Positions 45,201 through 53,427 of a DNA stretch of 64,000 nt are shown one piece after another. The notes under the pieces are model-generated. The model had not been told where the DNA came from. It saw nothing but the letters and a program-made list of their open reading frames with translations, and made no database searches. The position numbers and the translations under genes are program-made. The DNA comes from Bacteroidota bacterium (GTDB taxonomy: Bacteria > Bacteroidota > Bacteroidia > B-17B0 > Aurantibacillaceae): assembly GCA_947450025.1 (NCBI GenBank), contig CANFTW010000009.1, positions 62,001 through 126,000 of the forward strand, in the 5' to 3' direction. Every line of letters starts with the position of its first letter. Within the stretch, counting starts at the first letter, position 1.

Positions 45201-45638
45201 ACGAGCGCTAGTAGCACCATGAAATACAGAAGATTGAACATTAATGAAAGCATCGCTCTGACTTTCTTTTGATAAATTATTTCCTTCAATTTTGATAGGA
45301 CGGCCTTCGCGTGTTTTAACTAAAACAGCGGCGTAATCGTGTCCATCATAAAATGTAGAAGCATAGAAATTAGCTACACCAGGTGTAACCTCTTCTGGTT
45401 TTACTACATAAGGAATAGATTTGTTGACAGGTGTTTCGCAGGCTGCCAAAGCAACGGCTGCTGTAGAGAAGCCCATTACTTTTAAGAAATCTCTACGGCT
45501 TGTACCTTTAGAGTTTGAATCATCACCAGTAAGGAATTCTTCCATTGGCAATTGTTCAGCAAACTCATTGTTTTTGTTTTGTAAAAAGTCTTCGCTGTTG
45601 TTTAGTTCAGGTAAACCTTTCCAGTATTTTTTCGACAT
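42243..45638 (-). CDS. actB: Alternative complex III subunit ActB (iron-sulphur/molybdopterin-like fusion)
   Basis: A protein of about 1131 residues. Near the N-terminus SRRDFLKVMGF is a Tat signal, ending ALAAC, so it is a Tat-exported lipoprotein. Residues to about 760 resemble a molybdopterin oxidoreductase that in ACIII has lost its cofactor. The C-terminal part holds four Fe-S sites: CIGCAACVVAC, CQHCNHAPCENVCP, CIGTRYCANNCP and CSMCQQ with CQQACP. The tail is His/Ala/Glu-rich. It passes electrons from quinol to the ActA haems. ATG at 45638 or two codons earlier; both plausible. Confidence 0.95.
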   Translation of the reverse strand: MSKKYWKGLPELNNSEDFLQNKNNEFAEQLPMEEFLTGDDSNSKGTSRRDFLKVMGFSTAAVALAACETPVNKSIPYVVKPEEVTPGVANFYASTFYDGHDYAAVLVKTREGRPIKIEGNNLSKESQSDAFINVQSSVFHGATSARVQSSVLSLYDGARLNGPLAKGEPTTWKNVDDAVAKSLTTGTNVILSSTIISPSTKAVIAEFTAKYPNTKHVTYDAVSYSGLIKANRNVFGKSVVSSYDFSKAKTIIGVACDFLGTWLNPIEFANQYSKTRKVNRENLEMSKHYHFEANLSLTGANADERYMVKASEFGKVIASLFNEVAGATGNSKVSDAKVSNPDAAKAIVKAAKELVENKGKSIVVCGFNDEGCQTLVNGINKMLDNYGKTVDVEMHYNLKQGDDKVFLDLVADLNAGKVGTLMTYNCNPVYTAPASLKFEAAYKKAGVKISFSQTLDETALLADYVCPDNNFLESWGDANPKRGHYSLQQPTINQIFAAPRYEGTRQVQDTLLKWSGIKADYLTYLQGYWNNHIFPQQGKYLDFASFWAHTLHDGVLKVSVLKDVVIAPMAKDSTGKPLMAGVAAITAESLVDTAHVVAAPVAHHVAPAPNHRVVAEVVSSLPTPDYNKAAALATSAKGGQFELVVYEKVGLGNGNQSNNPWLMELPDPISKVTWDNYITMNPADVAALGLHEMKRQDIIGSIVDLTVNGVTIKVPVYPQPGQTAGTIGLAVGYGRSAETMKVAFGIGVNAYPFVTVSNDTLQNVSLSATVTKTSDVHKFAATQIHHTIMGREEYLLREVSLNEYKSKEKDVWNPAAMLPMHGGGEKHVSEVDLYGSFERLGHKWGLTIDMTSCIGCAACVVACTVENNVHVVGKEEVSRTREMHWLRIDRYYTSDMTKEKASEEHVGAMQMYLDMENPSLNPKVTFQPMMCQHCNHAPCENVCPVLATSHSSEGLNMMTYNRCIGTRYCANNCPFKVRRFNWFNYIENDKFTDINPAQQDLGRMVLNPDVVVRSRGVMEKCSMCQQRLQAGKLVAKKAGAPLVDGSIKTACQQACPTNAIMFGDINDEASEIATWRNDDKNYFLLEEVGVKPTVSYLLKVRNQEEAIHHAEHAAAKPAAHSEEGHKEEHHS

Positions 45639-45679
45639 AGTCATCTGTGATATTTCTTGTAATTACCGGTTTCTAACAA

Positions 45680-46948
45680 TTAATAGTGACACTTAGCACA
45701 TTCAAGTCCTCCGATTTTATCAACCGTAAACTTAACGTCATATTGTCCTTTATATTTCTCTTTTAAAGCTTTGTGTAATCGATCGTAGTATGGATTACCT
45801 TCCATCGCTACTTCAGTTTTTCTGTGACACTCAATACACCATTTCATGGTTAAAGGTGTTTTTTGTTCAACAGTTGTCATTTTCTTAACATCTCCGTGAC
45901 AAGAAGCACATTCTTGTTTACCAACTACAACGTGTTGAGAGTGGTTAAAATAAACGTGATCAGGTAATGTGTGAACTTTAATCCATTTGATTGGATTTTG
46001 AGGATTAGTATAGTTACCTGTTTTTGGATCGAAACCAGAAGCTGCATAAATTTTTGCAATTTCTTTTTCTCCATATTGAGGTCCTGTTTGAATTCCTTTG
46101 TGACAATTCATACAAACATTAACTGTAGGAATACCTGCGTGACGAGATTTTTCTACTGAGTTGTGGCAATATTGACAAGCAATTTCATTATCACCTGCAT
46201 GTAATTTATGTGAGAATTTAATTGGTTGCTCAGGTAAATATCCTTTTTGAGTTTCCCAATCATAATAAACACCTAAGTCATAACAAGCATCCCAACAAGA
46301 TTTCATCCCGCCGAACGTAATTAAAATAACAAAGACACCTACTAAACGACGGTGGCCTCCAATCCATTGTTTTACTTCTTGACCAAAAGTTAATTCTTCT
46401 GATTCCTCTTTTCCTTCTTTTCGGTTATATGAATTTTGTAAAGAATGACGTACACTTCTTAAAGCTCCTAAAACAATTGCTAAAATAACAATAGCTCCTA
46501 GTAATAAATATAATGGGTCAATTCCACCTTTTTCTTCTTCAACTACATCGCCAGCAACAGGTGCTTTTGCAACATCTGCTTTTGGAGCTGGTGGCGCTTT
46601 CACATATTCAATTAACGCTTTTAAATCAGCATCTGATAAAAACTCAAACTCGCTCATGGCATCTACACCGCCATTTGCTGCTACTAAAGATTTTGCATAA
46701 GCATCGCCAGAAGCAATAACTTTGTTATTGTTTTTTATCCATGCCGTTAACCATTCGTCTACCGGCTTAGGAACTCTACCAGCAACACCTGCTAAACCAG
46801 GGCCTGTTAACTTTTGATCGGTTAATGAGTGACAAACGGCACAGTTTTGCTTAAATATTTTAGCACCATCTTGAGCTTTCAATCCAAAAGAGAAAGCAAA
46901 AAATAGAAAAACCGCGCCAAATAAGGATTTTAAAGAGAAATGAGACAT
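45680..46948 (-). CDS. actA: Alternative complex III subunit ActA, six-haem cytochrome c
   Basis: About 422 residues from ATG 46948 (signal peptide MSHFSLKSLFGAVFLFF, ending LKAQ). ATG 46960 is an alternative; the longer frame to 47023 lies at or before the likely transcription start. Six CxxCH motifs are present: CAVCH in an N-terminal class I cytochrome domain (FKQNCAVCHSL), then a membrane helix (PLYLLLGAIVILAIVLGALR), another (LVGVFVILITFGGMK), and CQYCH, CMNCH, CASCH, CIECH and CAKCH in the C-terminal pentahaem part. The best known ActA proteins carry the five C-terminal haems, so the N-terminal cytochrome domain is an extra. First gene of the locus. Confidence 0.93.
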   Translation of the reverse strand: MSHFSLKSLFGAVFLFFAFSFGLKAQDGAKIFKQNCAVCHSLTDQKLTGPGLAGVAGRVPKPVDEWLTAWIKNNNKVIASGDAYAKSLVAANGGVDAMSEFEFLSDADLKALIEYVKAPPAPKADVAKAPVAGDVVEEEKGGIDPLYLLLGAIVILAIVLGALRSVRHSLQNSYNRKEGKEESEELTFGQEVKQWIGGHRRLVGVFVILITFGGMKSCWDACYDLGVYYDWETQKGYLPEQPIKFSHKLHAGDNEIACQYCHNSVEKSRHAGIPTVNVCMNCHKGIQTGPQYGEKEIAKIYAASGFDPKTGNYTNPQNPIKWIKVHTLPDHVYFNHSQHVVVGKQECASCHGDVKKMTTVEQKTPLTMKWCIECHRKTEVAMEGNPYYDRLHKALKEKYKGQYDVKFTVDKIGGLECAKCHY

Positions 46949-47027
46949 ATTATTATGCATAGAATTATATCTAATTTTGTGTATGTTATGGCTGTTTAAT
47001 GACACTTTAATGACAAAAATCACCGTG

Positions 47028-47035
47028 CAAAAATA
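47028..47035 (-). promoter_or_regulatory. Candidate -7 element of the act-cox locus
   Basis: TATTTTTG on the minus strand, about 80 bp before the actA start. It argues against the longest actA reading frame (to 47023). No TTG at -33 is visible. Confidence 0.35.
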
Positions 47036-47207
47036 ACAGAATGTTATATATCTAGGTAGTAATTTTTAGATTTTATTAACACTTCATGTAATTTATAACG
47101 ATTCTAAATAAGGCGTTTACTGCGGCGCCAATTTTAAATTGGAATTGGAAAGGATGTCTTATAGACGAAGGCGGATTTTTATGGATTAAATATGGTATTT
47201 ATTTCGA

Positions 47208-47666
47208 TTAAATATCTTCCCAATAATCAATAATTAAGCCGTCATTTGGGCTAATTCCGATCGAACGTTTTTCGATTCCAAAACTAATAATCAAAGCATC
47301 GTTTAAAAACTGCTCATCTTCTCTACTTAATTCAAACGCTTCGATGGTTTCTCCTATCACATCTGTCCACATTTTAGTCGTGGAAGCGTCAATTGGTATC
47401 ATTTTAATTTTATCTTCAAATTCTTGTTTTAACTGGGCTTTTTCTTCTTCAAAATTAAAATCAGACATAACATCAATGCCACTGCTTTCTTCGTTACAAG
47501 TAATAACAAGCGAAGAATCATCGGAAAACACTAATTCTACATTGTCAATGAGGTCAACTTGTGCGTCGGGATTAAAGCGGTTAACCCAAAAATAAATAAC
47601 TACTTTTTTCAGAGTTTTACCTTCGGCTGCTGTTAATAGTTTTAATTGGTGGTCGGTGAAATGCAT
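47208..47666 (-). CDS. Conserved-looking protein of unknown function
   Basis: A 152-residue acidic protein without signal peptide or membrane helix, so cytoplasmic. It begins MHFTDHQLKLLTAAEGKTL and has a predicted beta-rich half (VVIYFWVNRF, VELVFSDDSSLVITC) and a helical charged half (NFEEEKAQLKQEFEDKI), ending IDYWEDI. I do not recognise the family. It lies 43 bp after the ACMSD gene on the same strand, separated by a short direct repeat. Confidence 0.6.
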   Translation of the reverse strand: MHFTDHQLKLLTAAEGKTLKKVVIYFWVNRFNPDAQVDLIDNVELVFSDDSSLVITCNEESSGIDVMSDFNFEEEKAQLKQEFEDKIKMIPIDASTTKMWTDVIGETIEAFELSREDEQFLNDALIISFGIEKRSIGISPNDGLIIDYWEDI

Positions 47667-47670
47667 ATTA

Positions 47671-47703
47671 GTTTAGAAAGTTGAAAGGTTTAGAAAGTTG
47701 AAA
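47671..47703. repeat. Short tandem direct repeat
   Basis: Two exact copies of GTTTAGAAAGTTGAAA (47671-47686 and 47688-47703), separated by 1 bp, in the gap between the unknown gene and ACMSD. Confidence 0.7.
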
Positions 47704-47709
47704 AATTAA

Positions 47710-48699
47710 TTATAGAGATAACCAAGCCTTAGCAGCGGTTCCCATAATCATTGTTTTTTCGTTATCCGAGAGAGGTGCTTCGCGAACTAACGTTCCTGGC
47801 ACTGCTTCTCCTAATGGAAATGGATAGTCAGAACCTTGAACCACTTTATCTGCACCAACTAAATCAATAATGTATTGTAACATCTTGTGATCACACACAT
47901 GTGAATCAACCCAAAATTTACCTAAGTATTTTTTGGGATTAAATTCATTGTCAATGGCTACTAAATCAGGACGGCATTCCCAACCATGCTCAATACGACT
48001 AATTGTTGGCAAGAAGGAGCCGCCACCATGCGCAAAGCATACTTTTAGTTTAGGAAATTTTTCGAAGATGCCTCCAAAAATCATTGAGCAAATAGCTCTA
48101 CTAATTTCGGCAGGCATACCAACTAACCAAGGCAACCAATATTTAGTCATGTGATCTTGCCCCATCATTTGCCATGGATGAACTAAAATAGCAGCATTGG
48201 TTCTTTCGCAAGCCGCCCAAAAATCATGAAATTGTGGTTCGCCTAAATTAATATTATTAACATTACTACCTATTTGAACACCTTTAAAACCAATACTCAT
48301 TGCACGTTCCAATTCTTGAACAGCTAGTTTAGTATCTTGCATTGGTACTGTTGCTAAACCTATAAACTTATCTGGATATTGATTAACGGTGTTTGCGATA
48401 TCGTCATTTAAAAACTGAGAAATTTCTAAACAATCGTTTGGTTTGGCATCATAACTAAACATCACCGGAATCGTACAAATCACTTGTATGTCAGCTTTAT
48501 GCTCTGCCATTTCTTTTATGCGAACTTCCGCATCCCAACAATTTTCTACAATCTCTCTAAAACGTTTATCACCTTGCATCATCCAAGCTCTACCAGGTTG
48601 ATGATGATCTAATTGTATAAAATTTCCATAACCAAATTTTTTTGTAAAATCAGGAATATGTTTTGGAATAATATGGGTGTGAGTATCTATGGTGAACAT
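47710..48699 (-). CDS. 2-amino-3-carboxymuconate-6-semialdehyde decarboxylase (ACMSD)
   Basis: A 329-residue amidohydrolase-fold enzyme. H7-T-H9 in DTHTHIIP, ENCWDAEVRIKEM, TIPVMFSYDAKP, VHPWQM, KYWLPWLVGMPAE, CFAHGGGSF and GSDYPFPLGE match the remembered animal and bacterial ACMSD sequences block by block, including the metal-binding His and Asp. It decarboxylates ACMS in the oxidative breakdown of tryptophan via 3-hydroxyanthranilate, in the cytoplasm. No other kynurenine-pathway gene is in the window. It lies 9 bp after hutU. Confidence 0.92.
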   Translation of the reverse strand: MFTIDTHTHIIPKHIPDFTKKFGYGNFIQLDHHQPGRAWMMQGDKRFREIVENCWDAEVRIKEMAEHKADIQVICTIPVMFSYDAKPNDCLEISQFLNDDIANTVNQYPDKFIGLATVPMQDTKLAVQELERAMSIGFKGVQIGSNVNNINLGEPQFHDFWAACERTNAAILVHPWQMMGQDHMTKYWLPWLVGMPAEISRAICSMIFGGIFEKFPKLKVCFAHGGGSFLPTISRIEHGWECRPDLVAIDNEFNPKKYLGKFWVDSHVCDHKMLQYIIDLVGADKVVQGSDYPFPLGEAVPGTLVREAPLSDNEKTMIMGTAAKAWLSL

Positions 48700-48708
48700 A
48701 AGGTTGAA

Positions 48709-50742
48709 TTAAAATAAATTATTTAAAATAGTTTCATCTACCAAATTAGCAATGGTTACTTTTAAATTTGGTGTGCGTTCCATTTCGCGTTTGATAGCAA
48801 AATTCGCTTCTTTATTTCGAGCCCATGCACGGCGAGCAATTCCATTGTTTACGTCCCAAAACAACATTGATTTTAATCGTCTGTCACAATCAGCGCTGCC
48901 ATCTAGTACCATACCAAAACCGCCGTTGATTACTTCGCCCCAACCAACACCACCACCATTGTGTAAGCTAATCCACGTTGCTCCGCGGAAGCTATCGCCT
49001 ACAAAATTTTGCACCGCCATATCGGCCGTGTATTTAGAGCCGTCGTAAATATTGGATGTTTCACGATAAGGAGAATCTGTTCCACTGACATCATGATGAT
49101 CACGGCCTAATACTACAGGTGCAGAAATTTCTTTCGCAGCAATAGCTTTATTAATTGCTTCGGCTATTTTTACACGGCCTTCGCTATCGGCATATAAAAT
49201 GCGAGCTTGCGAACCAACTACTAAATTATTTTTCATAGCATCTCTAATCCAAACAATATTGTCTTGTAATTGAGGTTTAATTTCTTGTGGAGCAGTTTTA
49301 TAAATTTCTTCTAAAACAGCTAAGGCAATTTCATCAGTTTTACGTAAATCATTTTCATTTGCGCTTGTGCAAACCCAACGGAAAGGACCAAAACCATAAT
49401 CGAAACACATTGGCCCTAAAATATCTTGTACGTATGAATTGTAGCGGAAAGTCGCTCCAATGTGTCCGCCTTTTATAGCTTTTTCTGATTTGTAAATATC
49501 TGCGCCCGCTCTTCCTGCTTCCAACAAGAAAGCATTTCCATAATCAAAGAAATACATGCCTTGACTTGTTAATGTATTGATAGCATTTGCATGACGAACT
49601 AACGTTTTTTGAACTTCCTCTTTAAACTGACTAGGATTGTTAGCCATCATATCATTGCTTTGTTCTAAAGATAATCCAGCTGGATAATAGCCCCCTGCCC
49701 AAGGATTGTGAAGTGATGTTTGATCAGAACCAACATCTACTTTTAATCCTTCTTTTACAATACGTTCCCATAAATCAACGACGTTTCCTTGATAAGCAAT
49801 TGAGACCGCTTCTTTTTTTGCTTGCGCTTCTTTCACTCTTGGAATTAATGCGTCTAAGTTGTCATACACTTCATCGACCCAACCTTGCGAGTGACGAGTA
49901 TGAACTGCCTTCGGATTAATTTCTGCAGTGATAGATACTAAACCAGCAATTTTAGCAGCTTTTGGTTGAGCACCACTCATGCCACCTAAACCACAAGTCA
50001 CAAATAGTTTTCCGATTCTATCTTCTTCTGATTTTGAAACTTTACGAGCGGCATTCATTACGGTAATACAAGTGCCATGCACAATACCTTGTGGACCAAT
50101 GTACATAAACGAACCAGCTGTCATTTGTCCGTATTGTGTAACGCCTAGTGCATTAAACTTTTCCCAATCATCCGGTTTGCTATAATTAGGAATCATCATA
50201 CCATTAGTTACTACAACTCTTGGAGCATCTTTATGAGAGGGAAATAAACCCATAGGGTGGCCGCTATACAAAACTAATGTTTGTTCATCTGTCATAGTTG
50301 CTAAATACTGCATGGTTAGCAAGTACTGAGCCCAGTTTTGAAACACAGCCCCATTCCCGCCATACGTAATTAACTCGTGTGGATGTTGAGCCACAGCATA
50401 ATCTAAGTTATTACTTAGCATGTGCATAATGGCAGCAGCCTGAATACTTTGGTGAGGATAGTCCATGATTGGACGCGCATAAATTTTATAATCAGGACGA
50501 AGACGGTACATATAGATACGCCCGTATGTTTTTAATTCATCTGCAAACTCTTTTGCTAAAACAGCATGATGCTTAGATTCAAAATATCGTAATGCATTTT
50601 GAATGGCTAATTTTTTTTCTTCTCCATTTAAAATATCTTTGCGTTTTGGCGCGTGATTAATGGTGCTTTCGTATGATTTTGGCTGAGGTAATTCGGAAGG
50701 AATACCTTGTAATATGTGTTTTTGAAATTGTTGTAATTCCAT
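48709..50742 (-). CDS. hutU: Urocanate hydratase
   Basis: A 677-residue enzyme converting urocanate to imidazolone propionate with bound NAD, in histidine degradation. Recognised blocks are ELITYGGNGAVFQNW, QTLVLYSGHPMGLFPS, GSFMYIGPQGIVHGT, the NAD loop TCGLGGMSGAQP, and GATWISLHNGGGVGWGE near the C-terminus. The classical enzyme has about 560 residues; this long form has insertions and is the type seen in Bacteroidota. HutH, HutI and HutG are not nearby; the lyase at 11.6 kb looks like a tyrosine ammonia-lyase instead. It is co-directional with ACMSD. Confidence 0.93.
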   Translation of the reverse strand: MELQQFQKHILQGIPSELPQPKSYESTINHAPKRKDILNGEEKKLAIQNALRYFESKHHAVLAKEFADELKTYGRIYMYRLRPDYKIYARPIMDYPHQSIQAAAIMHMLSNNLDYAVAQHPHELITYGGNGAVFQNWAQYLLTMQYLATMTDEQTLVLYSGHPMGLFPSHKDAPRVVVTNGMMIPNYSKPDDWEKFNALGVTQYGQMTAGSFMYIGPQGIVHGTCITVMNAARKVSKSEEDRIGKLFVTCGLGGMSGAQPKAAKIAGLVSITAEINPKAVHTRHSQGWVDEVYDNLDALIPRVKEAQAKKEAVSIAYQGNVVDLWERIVKEGLKVDVGSDQTSLHNPWAGGYYPAGLSLEQSNDMMANNPSQFKEEVQKTLVRHANAINTLTSQGMYFFDYGNAFLLEAGRAGADIYKSEKAIKGGHIGATFRYNSYVQDILGPMCFDYGFGPFRWVCTSANENDLRKTDEIALAVLEEIYKTAPQEIKPQLQDNIVWIRDAMKNNLVVGSQARILYADSEGRVKIAEAINKAIAAKEISAPVVLGRDHHDVSGTDSPYRETSNIYDGSKYTADMAVQNFVGDSFRGATWISLHNGGGVGWGEVINGGFGMVLDGSADCDRRLKSMLFWDVNNGIARRAWARNKEANFAIKREMERTPNLKVTIANLVDETILNNLF

Positions 50743-50822
50743 GATTAGAAAGGGTTAATTTAGAAGTGCTGAAATTACATGATTTTTTTAAACTTTCAGC
50801 GACAATAATTGTTTAATATAAC

Positions 50823-52145
50823 ATGCAAAAAACAAGTTTGTTTTGGTTTAGAAGAGATTTACGCTTAGATGATAATGCCGGACTTTATTATGCCCTTAAA
50901 AAAGGGCTGCCAGTTTTACCTATTTTTATTTTTGATAAAACCATACTCGATAAATTAGAAATAAAAAAAGATGGTCGTGTAGAATTTATTCATCAAGCTA
51001 TTTTAAATTTAAATGAACAGTTAAAAGAGTTAGGCTCTTCCATTAAAGTATTTTATTCAAGTCCGGAAAATGTTTTTAAAGAATTAGTAAAAGAATATAC
51101 TATATCTGCTGTATACACCAACCACGATTACGAGCCTTATGCCGATGAACGAGACACATCAATTAGAGATTTTTTAAGTAAACATAAAATTGAATTTAAA
51201 AGCTACAAGGATCAATGTGTTTTTGAGAAAAATGAGGTCACTAAAGATGATGGAAAACCATATACGGTATTTACGCCTTATAGCAGAAAATGGAAATTAC
51301 GTCTAACGGATTTTCATGTAAAGGCCTATCCAAATAAAAAATATTTTGCAATTTTTTTAAAAACAAAATCGTTTGTTATTCCTTCCTTAAAAGAATTAGG
51401 TTTTGAGACCTCTGGATTAGAATTTCCATCTACAACTATTAGTAAATCAATTGTTACTAATTATAAAGAACAGCGTGATTTCCCTGCTATTAAAGGAACT
51501 AGTAAATTAAGTGTGCATTTGCGTTTTGGCACAGTAAGCATTAGAGCCTTAGCAAAACAAGCTTTATCATTAAACGAAACTTGGCTGAATGAATTAATTT
51601 GGAGAGATTTTTATATGATGATTTTATATCATTTCCCTCATGCCGCTAAAAATTCTTTCAAGCCTCAATATGATAGGATTGTATGGAGGAATAATGAACA
51701 TGAATTTAAAGCTTGGTGTGAAGGCAAAACAGGATTTCCGATTGTAGATGCTGGTATGCGCGAATTAAACGCCACTGGCTTTATGCACAATAGAGTACGC
51801 ATGATTGTAGCCAGTTTTTTAGTGAAAGATTTGCTCATTGATTGGCGATGGGGCGAAGCCTATTTTTCGCAAAAATTATTGGACTTTGATTTGAGTGCTA
51901 ATAATGGCGGTTGGCAATGGGCTGCTGGCAGTGGTTGCGACGCAGCCCCTTACTTTAGAGTGTTTAATCCAACAGAACAAACTAAAAAATTTGATCCTAA
52001 ATATGAGTATATCAAAACATGGGTTCCAGAATTCAATACACCACATTACGTTAAGCCAATAGTTGATCATTCGGCGGCACGGCTAAGAGTGCTATCAGTA
52101 TATAAACAAGCTCTTACTGAAAATAAACAAACTACGTTGTTTTAG
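50823..52145 (+). CDS. Deoxyribodipyrimidine photolyase (class I)
   Basis: A 440-residue flavoprotein that repairs cyclobutane pyrimidine dimers with blue light. It starts LFWFRRDLRLDDNAGL; the FAD domain shows LNELIWRDFYMMILYHFP, GFPIVDAGMRELNATGFMHNR and LDFDLSANNGGWQWAAGSGCDAAPYFRVFNP in pieces, all typical class I blocks. A cryptochrome role cannot be excluded. Its last 14 bp overlap the convergent histidine kinase gene. It is divergent from hutU with an 80 bp gap. Confidence 0.92.
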   Translation: MQKTSLFWFRRDLRLDDNAGLYYALKKGLPVLPIFIFDKTILDKLEIKKDGRVEFIHQAILNLNEQLKELGSSIKVFYSSPENVFKELVKEYTISAVYTNHDYEPYADERDTSIRDFLSKHKIEFKSYKDQCVFEKNEVTKDDGKPYTVFTPYSRKWKLRLTDFHVKAYPNKKYFAIFLKTKSFVIPSLKELGFETSGLEFPSTTISKSIVTNYKEQRDFPAIKGTSKLSVHLRFGTVSIRALAKQALSLNETWLNELIWRDFYMMILYHFPHAAKNSFKPQYDRIVWRNNEHEFKAWCEGKTGFPIVDAGMRELNATGFMHNRVRMIVASFLVKDLLIDWRWGEAYFSQKLLDFDLSANNGGWQWAAGSGCDAAPYFRVFNPTEQTKKFDPKYEYIKTWVPEFNTPHYVKPIVDHSAARLRVLSVYKQALTENKQTTLF

Positions 52146-53409
52146 AACCTTTATTAAAATCAATTGCTACTACATGCCGTTCATTACTATAAGTATAAGT
52201 AATACTGTAGTCGTAATATTCAACTATTTTTTTAACAATAGACAATCCAAGACCTAATGATTGATTTTGATTTTGACTATGAAATCTCTCAAAATATTTT
52301 TCTGTAGGGTCTTTAGGAACTATACCTGTATTTGAAACACTAAACAAGCCGTTATTAGTTGTTATTAAAATTTGCCCATTTTGAATATTGTGCTGAATGG
52401 CATTCTTTAAAACATTATCAATTAATATTTCGGACAAGGACTCTTTCATAAAAAAAGGAATCTCTTCAGATATATCTTTAACAACAGATATATTTTTCTT
52501 TTGAATGAAGTCTGAAAAATAATGTAAACGCTGTTCTATTAAAATTGAGAGATTAATATTTATAGGATTATTGAATTGTTTATTGTCTAATTTTGATAGA
52601 AGGTTTAACCCTTTATTAATATTAAATAATTTATTGACATATTTTGATGCTTCTGATAATAATAAGGCTTGTTCATTGCTCAAGTTTTCATCTTGAAGAC
52701 ATCGTTCAATTTTAGAATTGATAACAGCTAATGGAGTTTGTATTTCGTGAGTAATGTTTTCAGTAAATTCTTTTACAGAGGTGAAATCTGAAATCATCTT
52801 TTCTGACATCTTACTAATTTCTTCACTTAAAATTGCAAACTCATAGGTGTTTGTTTTGGGTGGTGAAATTTTCTGTAATTGATGAACAGAAAAATTTTTG
52901 ATATCCTTTATCAACTGATAAATAGGGGAAAACAATTTATAATACACAAACACATTAACAATTACCAAAATAAATAGCATAAAAAATATAGACACAAAAA
53001 TAATTGCAGATAGGCTACCCATTAGGCCTTCATCTTCATCAATTGTTTTTGTGATTGACACTCTGTAATTTTTTTGATTTTGTGTGACATCAAAAATGAT
53101 TTTTTTGGATGTAAATTCTTCTTCTTCCCACTTTTCTTCTATTTTAATTTCATCGATAATTGGAGTTTTATATTGTAAAGTTTGGATTGGAGTAATTTCT
53201 AAAACGTCTCCGATATTATGTTTAAAATAATCAATATTTACTCCTCTTTTTAGTTGATTGTTCATGTACATCCTCTCTAGATATAAATGTTCAACGGTTT
53301 CTTTTTCCATTTTATACTTTAGAAAAAAATACAAGGAAGACTCGCCGAGTAAAAGGACACAAACAGAAATAATCGTGTTAATTAAAATATTTTTATAAAC
53401 AAATTTCAT
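52132..53409 (-). CDS. Sensor histidine kinase (HisKA type)
   Basis: A 425-residue inner-membrane kinase. Two membrane helices (IISVCVLLLGESSLYFF and IIFVSIFFMLFILVIVNVFVYY) flank a periplasmic sensor of about 110 residues. The phospho-acceptor His is in FTENITHEIQTPLAVIN, and the ATPase has DNVLKNAIQHN, FSVSNTGIVPKD and SLGLGLSIVKKI. It follows its response regulator by 18 bp. The signal is unknown; the divergent operon at 54295 is the obvious candidate target. Confidence 0.93.
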   Translation of the reverse strand: MKFVYKNILINTIISVCVLLLGESSLYFFLKYKMEKETVEHLYLERMYMNNQLKRGVNIDYFKHNIGDVLEITPIQTLQYKTPIIDEIKIEEKWEEEEFTSKKIIFDVTQNQKNYRVSITKTIDEDEGLMGSLSAIIFVSIFFMLFILVIVNVFVYYKLFSPIYQLIKDIKNFSVHQLQKISPPKTNTYEFAILSEEISKMSEKMISDFTSVKEFTENITHEIQTPLAVINSKIERCLQDENLSNEQALLLSEASKYVNKLFNINKGLNLLSKLDNKQFNNPININLSILIEQRLHYFSDFIQKKNISVVKDISEEIPFFMKESLSEILIDNVLKNAIQHNIQNGQILITTNNGLFSVSNTGIVPKDPTEKYFERFHSQNQNQSLGLGLSIVKKIVEYYDYSITYTYSNERHVVAIDFNKGSKTT

Positions 53410-53427
53410 ACCCTCGTTTCCTTAATT

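Noticed and set aside
47128-47142. CCAATTTTAAATTGG palindrome upstream of actA
   Set aside because: Short and AT-rich; expected by chance in this composition, with no second copy seen.
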